This document shows, in pieces, positions 1-7,609 of a stretch of DNA of 64,000 nucleotides. Every line of letters starts with the position of its first letter. Position 1 is the stretch's first letter. Source of the DNA: Sphingorhabdus sp. M41 (GTDB lineage Bacteria > Pseudomonadota > Alphaproteobacteria > Sphingomonadales > Sphingomonadaceae); NCBI RefSeq assembly GCF_001586275.1, contig NZ_CP014545.1, forward strand, positions 1,328,501-1,392,500. Direction: 5' to 3'. A program made the position numbers and the translations under genes. The notes beneath the pieces are model-generated. The model saw only the letters and a list, made by a program, of their open reading frames with translations, made no database searches and had not been told where the DNA came from.

Positions 1-90
1 GGCATGGCTGTTCTCCGCTTTATTGCGACGGGAAGAATAGCTTAGTCCGTCGCGCTTTTCCAAGTCATAAAGAATAGGGGTTTTCGAAGG

Positions 91-98
91 TTAACTAT
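91..98 (+). promoter_or_regulatory. Possible CtrA half-site upstream of divL
   Basis: The octamer TTAACTAT lies 21 bases before the divL start and differs at one position from the CtrA half-site TTAACCAT known from Caulobacter. The rest of the first 118 bases shows no gene and no convincing -35/-10 pair. One mismatch in eight bases is weak evidence alone. It is noted because DivL acts in the CtrA pathway. Confidence 0.25.
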
Positions 99-118
99 CC
101 GTCTAATCGCAATAGTCA

Positions 119-2470
119 ATGTCGAGTGTTCCGGATCTCACTGCTGTAATTTTGGGCCTCATTCTTGCTGCCTGGCTCGGTGGTGCCGCTTGGGCAATTT
201 GGACGGGCCTGGCGATGAAGGCCAGGGCGGAGTCCACCTTGCGTCAATCCGGCAGATTGGGGCGATTGCTCGAAACATCTCCTGCTTTGCCACTGCTGGT
301 GCGATCAGACGGCAAATTGGAGGCTTCCCAACGGCTGATGCACTGGCTTGGTTTCGATCACCTGCCTGCGCATATTTCAGAATTGCACGAAGAATCCCGC
401 GGGATGATCCGACAGGATCTCGATGCTCTGATGAAGGATGTCAATCTTGCCCAAAAAACCGGAAACAGTTTTGTTCGGGCCATTAAAATTGTCGGTTCGG
501 ACAAGTCCCTGCTGATCCGTGGCGGACTGGCGGATCAGAAGATTGCCCCCAATGGCAGCGCTCTTTTATGGGTTTTTGATGCCACCGACAGCGAAGGGCA
601 GATAGCGAAGCTACGCGAGGAAAACGAAGCGGCACGCGCGGCATTTGATGCGCTCTCTGCCTTGATTGAGGCAGCGCCGGTTCCGATGTGGCACCGATCT
701 CCAGATTTGCGCCTGACATTGGTCAACAGCGCTTATGTTGCCGCTGTCGATGCCGCCAATGGCGAACAGGTGATTGCCAAGGGAATCGAGCTGGTGGAAC
801 CGGTCGATGGCTTCAGCCCGGCACATGCCGCGGCCCGTGCGCGGGATAGAGGTGAGCCACTCGAACGGATCGTTGCGACGACGGTGGGCGGTGAACGACG
901 CATGATGCAGGTGGTCGACGTGCCGCTGGGTAAGCCGGGCATTGCTGGCTATGCGATCGATATTCAGGAACTGGATGATGCGCGGCGGGAACAGCGACGT
1001 TTCGGTGAATCGCAGCGTGACATGCTCGACAAGATTTCCGCCGGCGTGGCCCAGTTTGGTCCGGACAAATCGCTGAGATTCTGCAATCTGCCGTTCCAGC
1101 GCATTTTTTCCATGCGTCGGCAATGGATAGCGGAGCGGCCGGAATTTCCGCGTGTTCTGGACCGCATGCGCGAAATGAACCGCCTTCCGGAGGTCCGTGA
1201 TTTTCCGGAATGGCGCGAAGAACGAACCGGCTGGTTTCAGGCCACCAGAGCAAGTGAGGAAAACTGGTTGCTGGCCGATGGTACCCACCTCAGGGTGCTC
1301 GCCAATCCGACACCGGACGGTGGATTGCTGGTCATTTTCGAAGACCGTACCGAACAGGTCCAGCTGGCGAGCGCCCGCGATACCTTGCTCAGGGTCAGGA
1401 CAGCGACGTTCGACAATCTGTTCGAGTCCCTCGCGGTGTTCGCAGCTGACGGCAAGCTGAACATCTGGAACCATCAATTTGCTAATAATTGGGGTCTCGA
1501 TGAAACCGACCTTAGCAAGCATCCGCGGGTGGATTCGCTGATGCAGAAAATGGCGGGGCAGTTGAAACAGCCAGCCCGCATTTCGGAAGTGCGGGAAATG
1601 GTGCGCAGCGCGACGACCGAGCGGCAGCAGAAGGGCGGACGTCTCAACTTCGCCGATGGCCGGCGGTTTGAATTTGCCGCGATTCCCTTGCCCGATGGCA
1701 ATGCGCTGTTCACCATGCTCGATATTTCGGACAGCTACCGGATCGAACAGGCGCTGCGCGAACGCAACGAGGCGCTGGTCGAGGCCGACTCGATAAAGGG
1801 CAGTTTCCTGTCCAACATGAGCTACGAATTCCGGACTCCGCTTACCTCCATCGGCGGTTTTGCGGAGCTTCTGGATCAGGGCATTGCCGGACCGCTGACC
1901 GATAAGGGCCACGAATATGTGCGCGCCATCCTGCAGTCGGTCAAACGTCTGGGCAACCAGATCGAAAATGTTCTCGATCTCAGCCAAAGCGAAGCCGGCG
2001 CGCTGCCGATAGCCAAGGAGAAGGTCAATCTGAAGAGGATGATCGAGGATATAGCGGGCCATTTCGCTGACGATGCTTCCGCCAAGGCGATCGGTGTGGA
2101 GTTGCAACTGGATGAGAAGCTTGGCTCGGCGATGGCTGACAAGAAAAGGCTGACCCAGGCCATTTCGCAAATTGTCGACAATGCGATCAAATATACCAAC
2201 GAAGGCGGGCGGTTGCTCATTCACGGATCCGGGGATGTGAAGCAGGCTCTGATCCACATATCGGACAATGGCCCCGGGATGACCGCCGGCGAGCAGTCCA
2301 AGGTCTTTGACAGTTTCGCCCGGTCTCGGGACCAGAAGGCCAATCAAAAAGCGGGCGGCCTCGGGCTACCGCTGGCGCGCCAGTTGGTCCGCGCCCATGG
2401 CGGTGACCTAACCCTGACCTCCGAACCCGGGCAGGGTACGCTGGTCACCCTGCATCTGCCGCGGCAATGA
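119..2470 (+). CDS. divL: DivL-type PAS/pseudo-histidine kinase (tyrosine in the H-box)
   Basis: A 783-residue membrane-anchored signalling protein. One transmembrane helix (about residues 8-32) is followed by several PAS-like segments, then a HisKA dimerisation helix and a HATPase_c domain. The H-box reads SNMSYEFRTPL, so the phospho-accepting histidine is replaced by Tyr569. The ATP-binding boxes look intact: N box near Asn688 (NAIKYT), DNGPGM from 716, and GGLGLPLARQL near the C-terminus. Tyrosine at this position, the length (Caulobacter DivL is about 770 residues) and the neighbouring tsaE identify DivL. In Caulobacter DivL modulates the CckA kinase and hence CtrA phosphorylation, acting as a regulator rather than a classical kinase. 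tsaE follows 4 bases after its stop, and the run continues through addA, so it probably heads an operon. Role in this organism is inferred from family knowledge. Confidence 0.9.
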   Translation: MSSVPDLTAVILGLILAAWLGGAAWAIWTGLAMKARAESTLRQSGRLGRLLETSPALPLLVRSDGKLEASQRLMHWLGFDHLPAHISELHEESRGMIRQDLDALMKDVNLAQKTGNSFVRAIKIVGSDKSLLIRGGLADQKIAPNGSALLWVFDATDSEGQIAKLREENEAARAAFDALSALIEAAPVPMWHRSPDLRLTLVNSAYVAAVDAANGEQVIAKGIELVEPVDGFSPAHAAARARDRGEPLERIVATTVGGERRMMQVVDVPLGKPGIAGYAIDIQELDDARREQRRFGESQRDMLDKISAGVAQFGPDKSLRFCNLPFQRIFSMRRQWIAERPEFPRVLDRMREMNRLPEVRDFPEWREERTGWFQATRASEENWLLADGTHLRVLANPTPDGGLLVIFEDRTEQVQLASARDTLLRVRTATFDNLFESLAVFAADGKLNIWNHQFANNWGLDETDLSKHPRVDSLMQKMAGQLKQPARISEVREMVRSATTERQQKGGRLNFADGRRFEFAAIPLPDGNALFTMLDISDSYRIEQALRERNEALVEADSIKGSFLSNMSYEFRTPLTSIGGFAELLDQGIAGPLTDKGHEYVRAILQSVKRLGNQIENVLDLSQSEAGALPIAKEKVNLKRMIEDIAGHFADDASAKAIGVELQLDEKLGSAMADKKRLTQAISQIVDNAIKYTNEGGRLLIHGSGDVKQALIHISDNGPGMTAGEQSKVFDSFARSRDQKANQKAGGLGLPLARQLVRAHGGDLTLTSEPGQGTLVTLHLPRQ

Positions 2471-2474
2471 GACA

Positions 2475-2921
2475 ATGCTGATATTGGAAAACGAGCAAGC
2501 GACCCTGGATGTCGGGCGGAAACTGGGCGCGCTGCTGCGGGCCGGGGACAAGATCGCGCTGCGGGGCACGCTGGGTGCCGGAAAAACGACATTGGCGAGA
2601 GGCATATTGCAGGGACTGGACTATGACGGGGAAGTGCCCAGTCCGACCTTCGCGATTGTCCAGCCCTATGAACCGCCCGAAACCAGGATCCCGGTCGCCC
2701 ATGTCGATCTCTACCGGATCGATGACCCGGAAGAAATTCCCGAACTCGGTCTGGAAGACGCGCTGGTCGATGGCGCCATGATCGTCGAATGGCCTGACCG
2801 GATGCCCGACAGTTTCTGGACGGATGCTCTCAATATTGAATTGGAAATTACCGGGGAGGGCAATCGTCGGTTGACTTGGACAGCCGGGGACGCTTGGAAC
2901 AAACGATGGCCACTGACATGA
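2475..2921 (+). CDS. tsaE: tRNA threonylcarbamoyladenosine biosynthesis ATPase TsaE
   Basis: A 148-residue P-loop ATPase of the TsaE (YjeE) family. It works with TsaB, TsaC and TsaD to make the t6A modification at position 37 of ANN-decoding tRNAs. The Walker A motif GTLGAGKT spans residues 31-38, and the family motif SPTF lies at 56-59. Length is normal for the family. It begins 4 bases after divL stops, and its end overlaps the start of the downstream kinase gene, so the genes are probably translationally coupled. The tsaE-amgK-murU order is, as I recall, common in alphaproteobacteria. Confidence 0.93.
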   Translation: MLILENEQATLDVGRKLGALLRAGDKIALRGTLGAGKTTLARGILQGLDYDGEVPSPTFAIVQPYEPPETRIPVAHVDLYRIDDPEEIPELGLEDALVDGAMIVEWPDRMPDSFWTDALNIELEITGEGNRRLTWTAGDAWNKRWPLT

Positions 2922-3904
2922 AACCGCCAGCAGCAGCGGCAGAATTTTTGACACAATATGGATGGCGCGATGCAGAACTGTCGCCGGTTGCGGGAGATGC
3001 GTCTTTCCGCCGCTATTTCCGCGTCCGTGACGGTGATCGCCGGGCCATATTGATGGATGCTCCCCCGCCGCATGAAGATCCGAAACCGTTTATCGCGATT
3101 GCCGAATATCTGGTCGGAGCCGGATTTGCCGCGCCCGAGATTTTCGCCCGCGATCTCGACCAGGGTTTGGTGCTGCTGGAGGATTTCGGAGACCAGCGGA
3201 TGCGCGAACATCTTGACGACCATCCGCAGGACGAGGACGCGATCTATCGTCGGGTGATTGATCTGCTCCGGGACCTGCACAAGGCACCGGCGGCGGCGCT
3301 GCCGCCCTATGACGAGGCGCAATATCTACGCGAAGCGAATTTGCTGACCGAATGGTATTGTCCGGCGCAGCAACTGGATGTCGATGCAGAGGGTTTCGAA
3401 GCGATCTGGCGGGGCATTCTCGCGCCCGTGATCGCGGCGCAATATCCGCCGGTCACGGTGATGCGCGACTATCACGCCGAGAATATCATGCTGCTGGATG
3501 ACGGCCGGCTCGGCCTGCTGGATTTCCAGGATGCTCTGATGGGCCATCCTGCCTATGATCTGGTCTCGATGTTGCAGGATGCCCGCCGCGATGTGCCGGA
3601 TGAACTGGAAGAGAATATGCTCGCATATTATCTCGCCGGTCATGACCAGGATGCGGCGGACGAATTTCGCCGCCATTATGCCATATTGGGCGCGCAGCGG
3701 AACACCAAGATCATCGGCATCTTCACGCGTCTCTGCATGCGGGACGGCAAGGCCCGCTATCTCGATTTCCTGCCGAGAATGTGGCGCCTGCTGGAGAAAG
3801 ATCTGCGTCATCCTGCGCTGCAACCGATGGCAGAATGGTTCGGCCGGAATATTCCGCACGAGGTCCGCAGCCGCCCGATGCCAGCAGCGAAAGCAGCCCA
3901 ATGA
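2906..3904 (+). CDS. amgK: N-acetylmuramate/N-acetylglucosamine 1-kinase AmgK
   Basis: A soluble kinase of the aminoglycoside phosphotransferase (APH) fold, about 332 residues. Catalytic motifs are DYHAENIMLL (the HxxN-type Brenner loop) and LGLLDFQDA (metal-binding aspartate), both typical of AmgK. AmgK phosphorylates MurNAc and GlcNAc at the anomeric position. MurU then makes UDP-MurNAc, bypassing de novo synthesis and giving fosfomycin tolerance in Pseudomonas putida. I chose ATG 2906 because GGAA precedes it. ATG 2918, which forms an ATGA overlap with the tsaE stop, is an alternative, as is 2876. The stop overlaps the murU start (ATGA). Function rests on motifs plus the adjacent murU. Confidence 0.88.
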   Translation: MATDMKPPAAAAEFLTQYGWRDAELSPVAGDASFRRYFRVRDGDRRAILMDAPPPHEDPKPFIAIAEYLVGAGFAAPEIFARDLDQGLVLLEDFGDQRMREHLDDHPQDEDAIYRRVIDLLRDLHKAPAAALPPYDEAQYLREANLLTEWYCPAQQLDVDAEGFEAIWRGILAPVIAAQYPPVTVMRDYHAENIMLLDDGRLGLLDFQDALMGHPAYDLVSMLQDARRDVPDELEENMLAYYLAGHDQDAADEFRRHYAILGAQRNTKIIGIFTRLCMRDGKARYLDFLPRMWRLLEKDLRHPALQPMAEWFGRNIPHEVRSRPMPAAKAAQ

Positions 3905-4617
3905 TCAAAGTCGACACCGCGATGATCATGGCGGCTGGACTTGGCAAACGCATGCGGCCGCTGACCGAAGCGCGGCCCAAGCCGTTGGTCGAGGTCGCCG
4001 GCAAGGCAATGATCGATCATTGTTTCGAAAAGCTTGTCGCAGCGGGAATAGGCAAGGCTGTGGTCAACGTGCATTATCTCGCCGACATGATGGAAGCGCA
4101 TCTGGCCGCCTTGCCTTATCCGATCGATATTCAGGTGTCCGACGAGCGGGCGCAGCTGCTGGAGACCGGCGGCGGACTGGTGCAGGCACAGCCGCTGATC
4201 GCGGAAGATATTTTCTTCTGCATCAACAGCGACAATCTATGGACCGATGGGCCAGCCAACAGCCTGCTGCAGCTGGCGGAAGCATGGGACGAGGACAGGA
4301 TGGACGCGCTGCTGCTGCTGATTGAGCGGGAGGCCGCTCACAATTATCAGGGCCATGGTGATTTCCATCTCGATGGCGAGCAGCGGATTTCGCGCAAGCT
4401 TCCCGACCAGAAGGCGCCGCTGATCTATTCGGGCATCCAGCTGATCTCGAAACGGCTGCTGCGCGATGCGCCCACCGGTCCTTTTTCAACCAATATCTTC
4501 TGGGAGCGCGCCATCGGCGAAGGTCGTCTGTTTGGCACAGTTCACCACGGCCAATGGTTCGAGGTCGGCTCGCCGCAAGCGATAGCGCCGACAGAAGCCG
4601 CGCTGGCGAATGTCTGA
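3901..4617 (+). CDS. murU: N-acetylmuramate alpha-1-phosphate uridylyltransferase MurU
   Basis: A 238-residue nucleotidyltransferase of the GT-A fold. The N-terminus carries the signature MAAGLGKRMRPLT followed by RPKPLVEV, the nucleotide- and metal-binding segment of sugar-1-phosphate nucleotidyltransferases. A downstream NSDNLW contains the catalytic aspartate region. MurU converts MurNAc-1-phosphate and UTP to UDP-MurNAc. The start at 3901 overlaps the amgK stop by an ATGA, and the end overlaps addB by 8 bases. Adjacency to amgK separates it from GlmU/RmlA-type relatives. A longer reading frame begins at 3781, but it would run deep into amgK and lacks support. Confidence 0.88.
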   Translation: MIKVDTAMIMAAGLGKRMRPLTEARPKPLVEVAGKAMIDHCFEKLVAAGIGKAVVNVHYLADMMEAHLAALPYPIDIQVSDERAQLLETGGGLVQAQPLIAEDIFFCINSDNLWTDGPANSLLQLAEAWDEDRMDALLLLIEREAAHNYQGHGDFHLDGEQRISRKLPDQKAPLIYSGIQLISKRLLRDAPTGPFSTNIFWERAIGEGRLFGTVHHGQWFEVGSPQAIAPTEAALANV

Positions 4618-7609
4618 CCGCCGCCGACCATCCATCTACAATATCGCCGCACACGGCGGTTTCGCTGATGCGCTGGCACAGGGACTGATCGACCGATTTG
4701 CCAAGGACGCCTTCGGGCTCGCCCGCGGCCTCGTCATCTTGCCCAACAACCGGGCGCAGCGCGCGCTGCAGGAAGCTTTTGTCCGGCTGAGCGAAGACGG
4801 GCTGTTGTTGCCGCAAATGGCGGTGATCGGCGATCTCGATCTGGACGAATCAATCGGTGTCGCGCTCGATTCCGGGGAATTGGCGCTCGATATTCCGGCC
4901 GCCGTCGATCCGATGGATCGCCTGCTCACGCTGGCGCAACTGATCCAGAAGGAAATCCGGCTGCGCGACGATGCCATATTGGCGAAGGATGCGCTGCGGC
5001 TGGCGCGCGAATTTGCCAGCACGCTCGACCAGCTGAATGTCGAGGAAATCTCGCTGGCCGACCTGATGAAGACTGAGCCAGAAAGTCTCGACCTGTCCAG
5101 CCACTGGCAGGATTCCTACCGCTTCTTCCTGATCATCGCCGAGAAATGGCGGCAGCAGCTGGAAAAATGGCAGCGGGTCGATCAGGCGGTGCGCCGCAAT
5201 GCCCTATTTGATCATATCGCGAAAAGCTGGAAGACCTCGCCGCCCGATCATTTCGTCGTCGCGGCCGGCATCACCACCTCCGCTCCGGCCATTGCCCGTT
5301 TTCTGGAAACCATATCCTTCATGCCCCAGGGGCTGGTGGTCTTGCCAGACCTCGACCTGATCATGCCGGACGAGGAATGGGAACTGCTCGGCCCGTTCCA
5401 GCCCGACCCGGACAGCGGTTACACAAAGCGCGCGCAGGAAACCCACCCGCAATATCATATGAAATTGCTGCTCGACCGCATGTCGATCGCGCGCGGCGAA
5501 ATCTTGCGCTGGCCGCGTACCGGCGAAAGCGGCGCGGCGGCCAGGCGCAGCCGGGCGCTGAGCAATGCCTTCGCGATCCCGAAACTGACGGTACGCTGGC
5601 AGACGCTGGACAGCAGCGAACGCAGCCTTGCCGGGGTGCAGACGGTCGAGGCGCGCAACAGCGCCGAGGAAGCCCAGATCATCGCCCTTCTGGCGCGCGA
5701 AGCACTGGAAGATCCGGATCAGCGGGTAGCAATTGTAACGCCGGACCGATCATTGGCGACCCGTATCTCGGCCCATCTGAAACGCTGGGAAATTCAGGTC
5801 GATGACACCGCTGGCCAGCCCTTGGCGAAACTGCCGGAAGGCGTTTTTTTCCTGAACCTGCTGGCTGCGGTCGCGGACGGTTTCCCGCCGGCGGAATTTC
5901 TAGCCTTGCTCAAACACCCGCTGGTGCAGCGCGGGGAAGGGCGGTTGCAATGGCTCGACCATGTCCGCAGGCTCGACCTGCTGCTGCGCGGCCCGCGCCC
6001 GGCACCGGGACTGGCGGGCATTGACGCGCTGCTGAAGGCCGAGAATCACCGGACAAAGAAATTGCGCGCCGCCATCACGCCATGGTGGCAATCGGTGCGC
6101 ACGATGTTCGAGCCGATGGAAAGTCTCTTCGCCTCTTCGCTCGACTGGCCCAAGCTTCTCGACCAGCTGAGGCAATTGGCCGAAAATTTGACCGAGGGCG
6201 CGATCTGGGCCGGTCCGGGCGGCCGGGAACTGGCCGACCTGCTGGCGAAGCTGCAGATTCGCGCGGAAATGGGACCGATCCGCATCAAGGCAAATGAACT
6301 GCCCGGCTATTTCGAGACCCTGATGGCCGATATTTCTGTTCGTCCGCCTTATGGCGGCCATCCTCGGATCGCGCTTTACGGTTTGCTGGAAGCGCGGCTG
6401 CAACAGTCGGAACTGGTGATCTGCTGCGGCCTCAACGAGGGCAGCTGGCCGCAGGCGATTACGCCCGATCCGTGGCTCGCGCCGATGATCCGCAAATCGC
6501 TCGGCCTGCCGGCGCAGGAGCGGCAAATCGGTCTTTCCGCGCACGATCTGGTCGGCGCAATGGGAGCGAGGAAGGTCATCCTCTCCCGGGCGCACCGGGA
6601 TGATTCCGGTCCCGCCATTGCTTCGCGTTTCCTGCTCCGGCTGAAGGGCATGTGCGGCGACAATCTGAAGGAACATCCGCAGGCCCGAGCCTGGTTGTCC
6701 GCTATCGACCAGCCGGAAAGCGAACCCGCGCCCTATGTCCGTCCAGCGCCCCTGCCGAGCAGGGAACAGCGCCTTATTCCTATTTCGGTCACTCAGGTCG
6801 ATAGCCTGATCGCCGATCCCTATTCCTTCTATGCGAAGAAGATCATGGGATTTGCCGCGCTCGACATGATCGACGCCGACCCGAGCGCGGCCTGGCGCGG
6901 GACCGTCATTCACGACATTCTCGACCAATGGGCGAGAGAGGATGATTATGCGCCGGCGGCGTTGCGCAAACGGGCGCAGGCATTTCTCAATGATCCCGGC
7001 CTGCACCCGCTGATGCGCAGCCTGTGGGCGCCGCGCCTGCTGGAAGGGCTGGACTGGATCGCCGCTACGCTGGCGGAGGGTCGCAAGACGGGCCGCGAAC
7101 CGCTGGCCTCGGAAATTTACGGCAAGGCCGAGATTGCTGGTGTCGAACTGTCCGGCATCGCCGACCGCATCGACCGGATGCCCGATGGCGGTATCGCGAT
7201 TGTCGACTACAAGACCGGCGGTGCGCCGAGCAACAAGGCGGTGGCCGAGGGCTATAATCTGCAGCTTGGCCTGCTGGCTGCCATCGCCGAACTCGGCGGG
7301 TTCAAGGATATTGAAGGTGAGGCGGTTGCCTTCGAATATTGGTCGCTGGCGAAAAAGGGCGGCACCGACGATTTCGGCTATATCCGCTCGCCCGCAAAGG
7401 GACGCGGCGAGAATATCATCCCGGCGGACGCGATGGTCGACCATGCCGTCGCCCGGTTCAACGAGGCCGCCGATCAATATCTGAAGGGCAGCGAGCCGAT
7501 GACCGCCAAGCTGCATCCGGAATATGCCCGCTACGCCGATTATGACCAGCTGATGCGGCTCGAGGAATGGTACGGTCGTGCACCGGCAGAAATGGCTGAC
7601 GATGAGTAG
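4610..7609 (+). CDS. addB: Double-strand break repair helicase-nuclease subunit AddB
   Basis: A 999-residue AddB subunit of the AddAB helicase-nuclease, which processes double-strand ends for RecA loading. The C-terminal third is a PD-(D/E)XK nuclease of the RecB family: AWRGTVIHDILDQW holds the conserved histidine, GIADRIDRMPDGG and IAIVDYKTGG the catalytic Asp and D-x-K, and YNLQLGLLA the QxxxY-like motif. The N-terminal part is an inactivated helicase-like scaffold. The Bacillus-type cysteine cluster that holds an iron-sulfur centre is not visible at the C-terminus, so this looks like the alphaproteobacterial form. It overlaps murU by 8 bases, and addA starts just before its stop, so the two subunits are translationally coupled. 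Confidence 0.93.
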   Translation: MSDRRRPSIYNIAAHGGFADALAQGLIDRFAKDAFGLARGLVILPNNRAQRALQEAFVRLSEDGLLLPQMAVIGDLDLDESIGVALDSGELALDIPAAVDPMDRLLTLAQLIQKEIRLRDDAILAKDALRLAREFASTLDQLNVEEISLADLMKTEPESLDLSSHWQDSYRFFLIIAEKWRQQLEKWQRVDQAVRRNALFDHIAKSWKTSPPDHFVVAAGITTSAPAIARFLETISFMPQGLVVLPDLDLIMPDEEWELLGPFQPDPDSGYTKRAQETHPQYHMKLLLDRMSIARGEILRWPRTGESGAAARRSRALSNAFAIPKLTVRWQTLDSSERSLAGVQTVEARNSAEEAQIIALLAREALEDPDQRVAIVTPDRSLATRISAHLKRWEIQVDDTAGQPLAKLPEGVFFLNLLAAVADGFPPAEFLALLKHPLVQRGEGRLQWLDHVRRLDLLLRGPRPAPGLAGIDALLKAENHRTKKLRAAITPWWQSVRTMFEPMESLFASSLDWPKLLDQLRQLAENLTEGAIWAGPGGRELADLLAKLQIRAEMGPIRIKANELPGYFETLMADISVRPPYGGHPRIALYGLLEARLQQSELVICCGLNEGSWPQAITPDPWLAPMIRKSLGLPAQERQIGLSAHDLVGAMGARKVILSRAHRDDSGPAIASRFLLRLKGMCGDNLKEHPQARAWLSAIDQPESEPAPYVRPAPLPSREQRLIPISVTQVDSLIADPYSFYAKKIMGFAALDMIDADPSAAWRGTVIHDILDQWAREDDYAPAALRKRAQAFLNDPGLHPLMRSLWAPRLLEGLDWIAATLAEGRKTGREPLASEIYGKAEIAGVELSGIADRIDRMPDGGIAIVDYKTGGAPSNKAVAEGYNLQLGLLAAIAELGGFKDIEGEAVAFEYWSLAKKGGTDDFGYIRSPAKGRGENIIPADAMVDHAVARFNEAADQYLKGSEPMTAKLHPEYARYADYDQLMRLEEWYGRAPAEMADDE

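Noticed and set aside
611-2347. A 578-codon minus-strand frame opposite divL
   Set aside because: Shadow of divL with no motifs or start signals.
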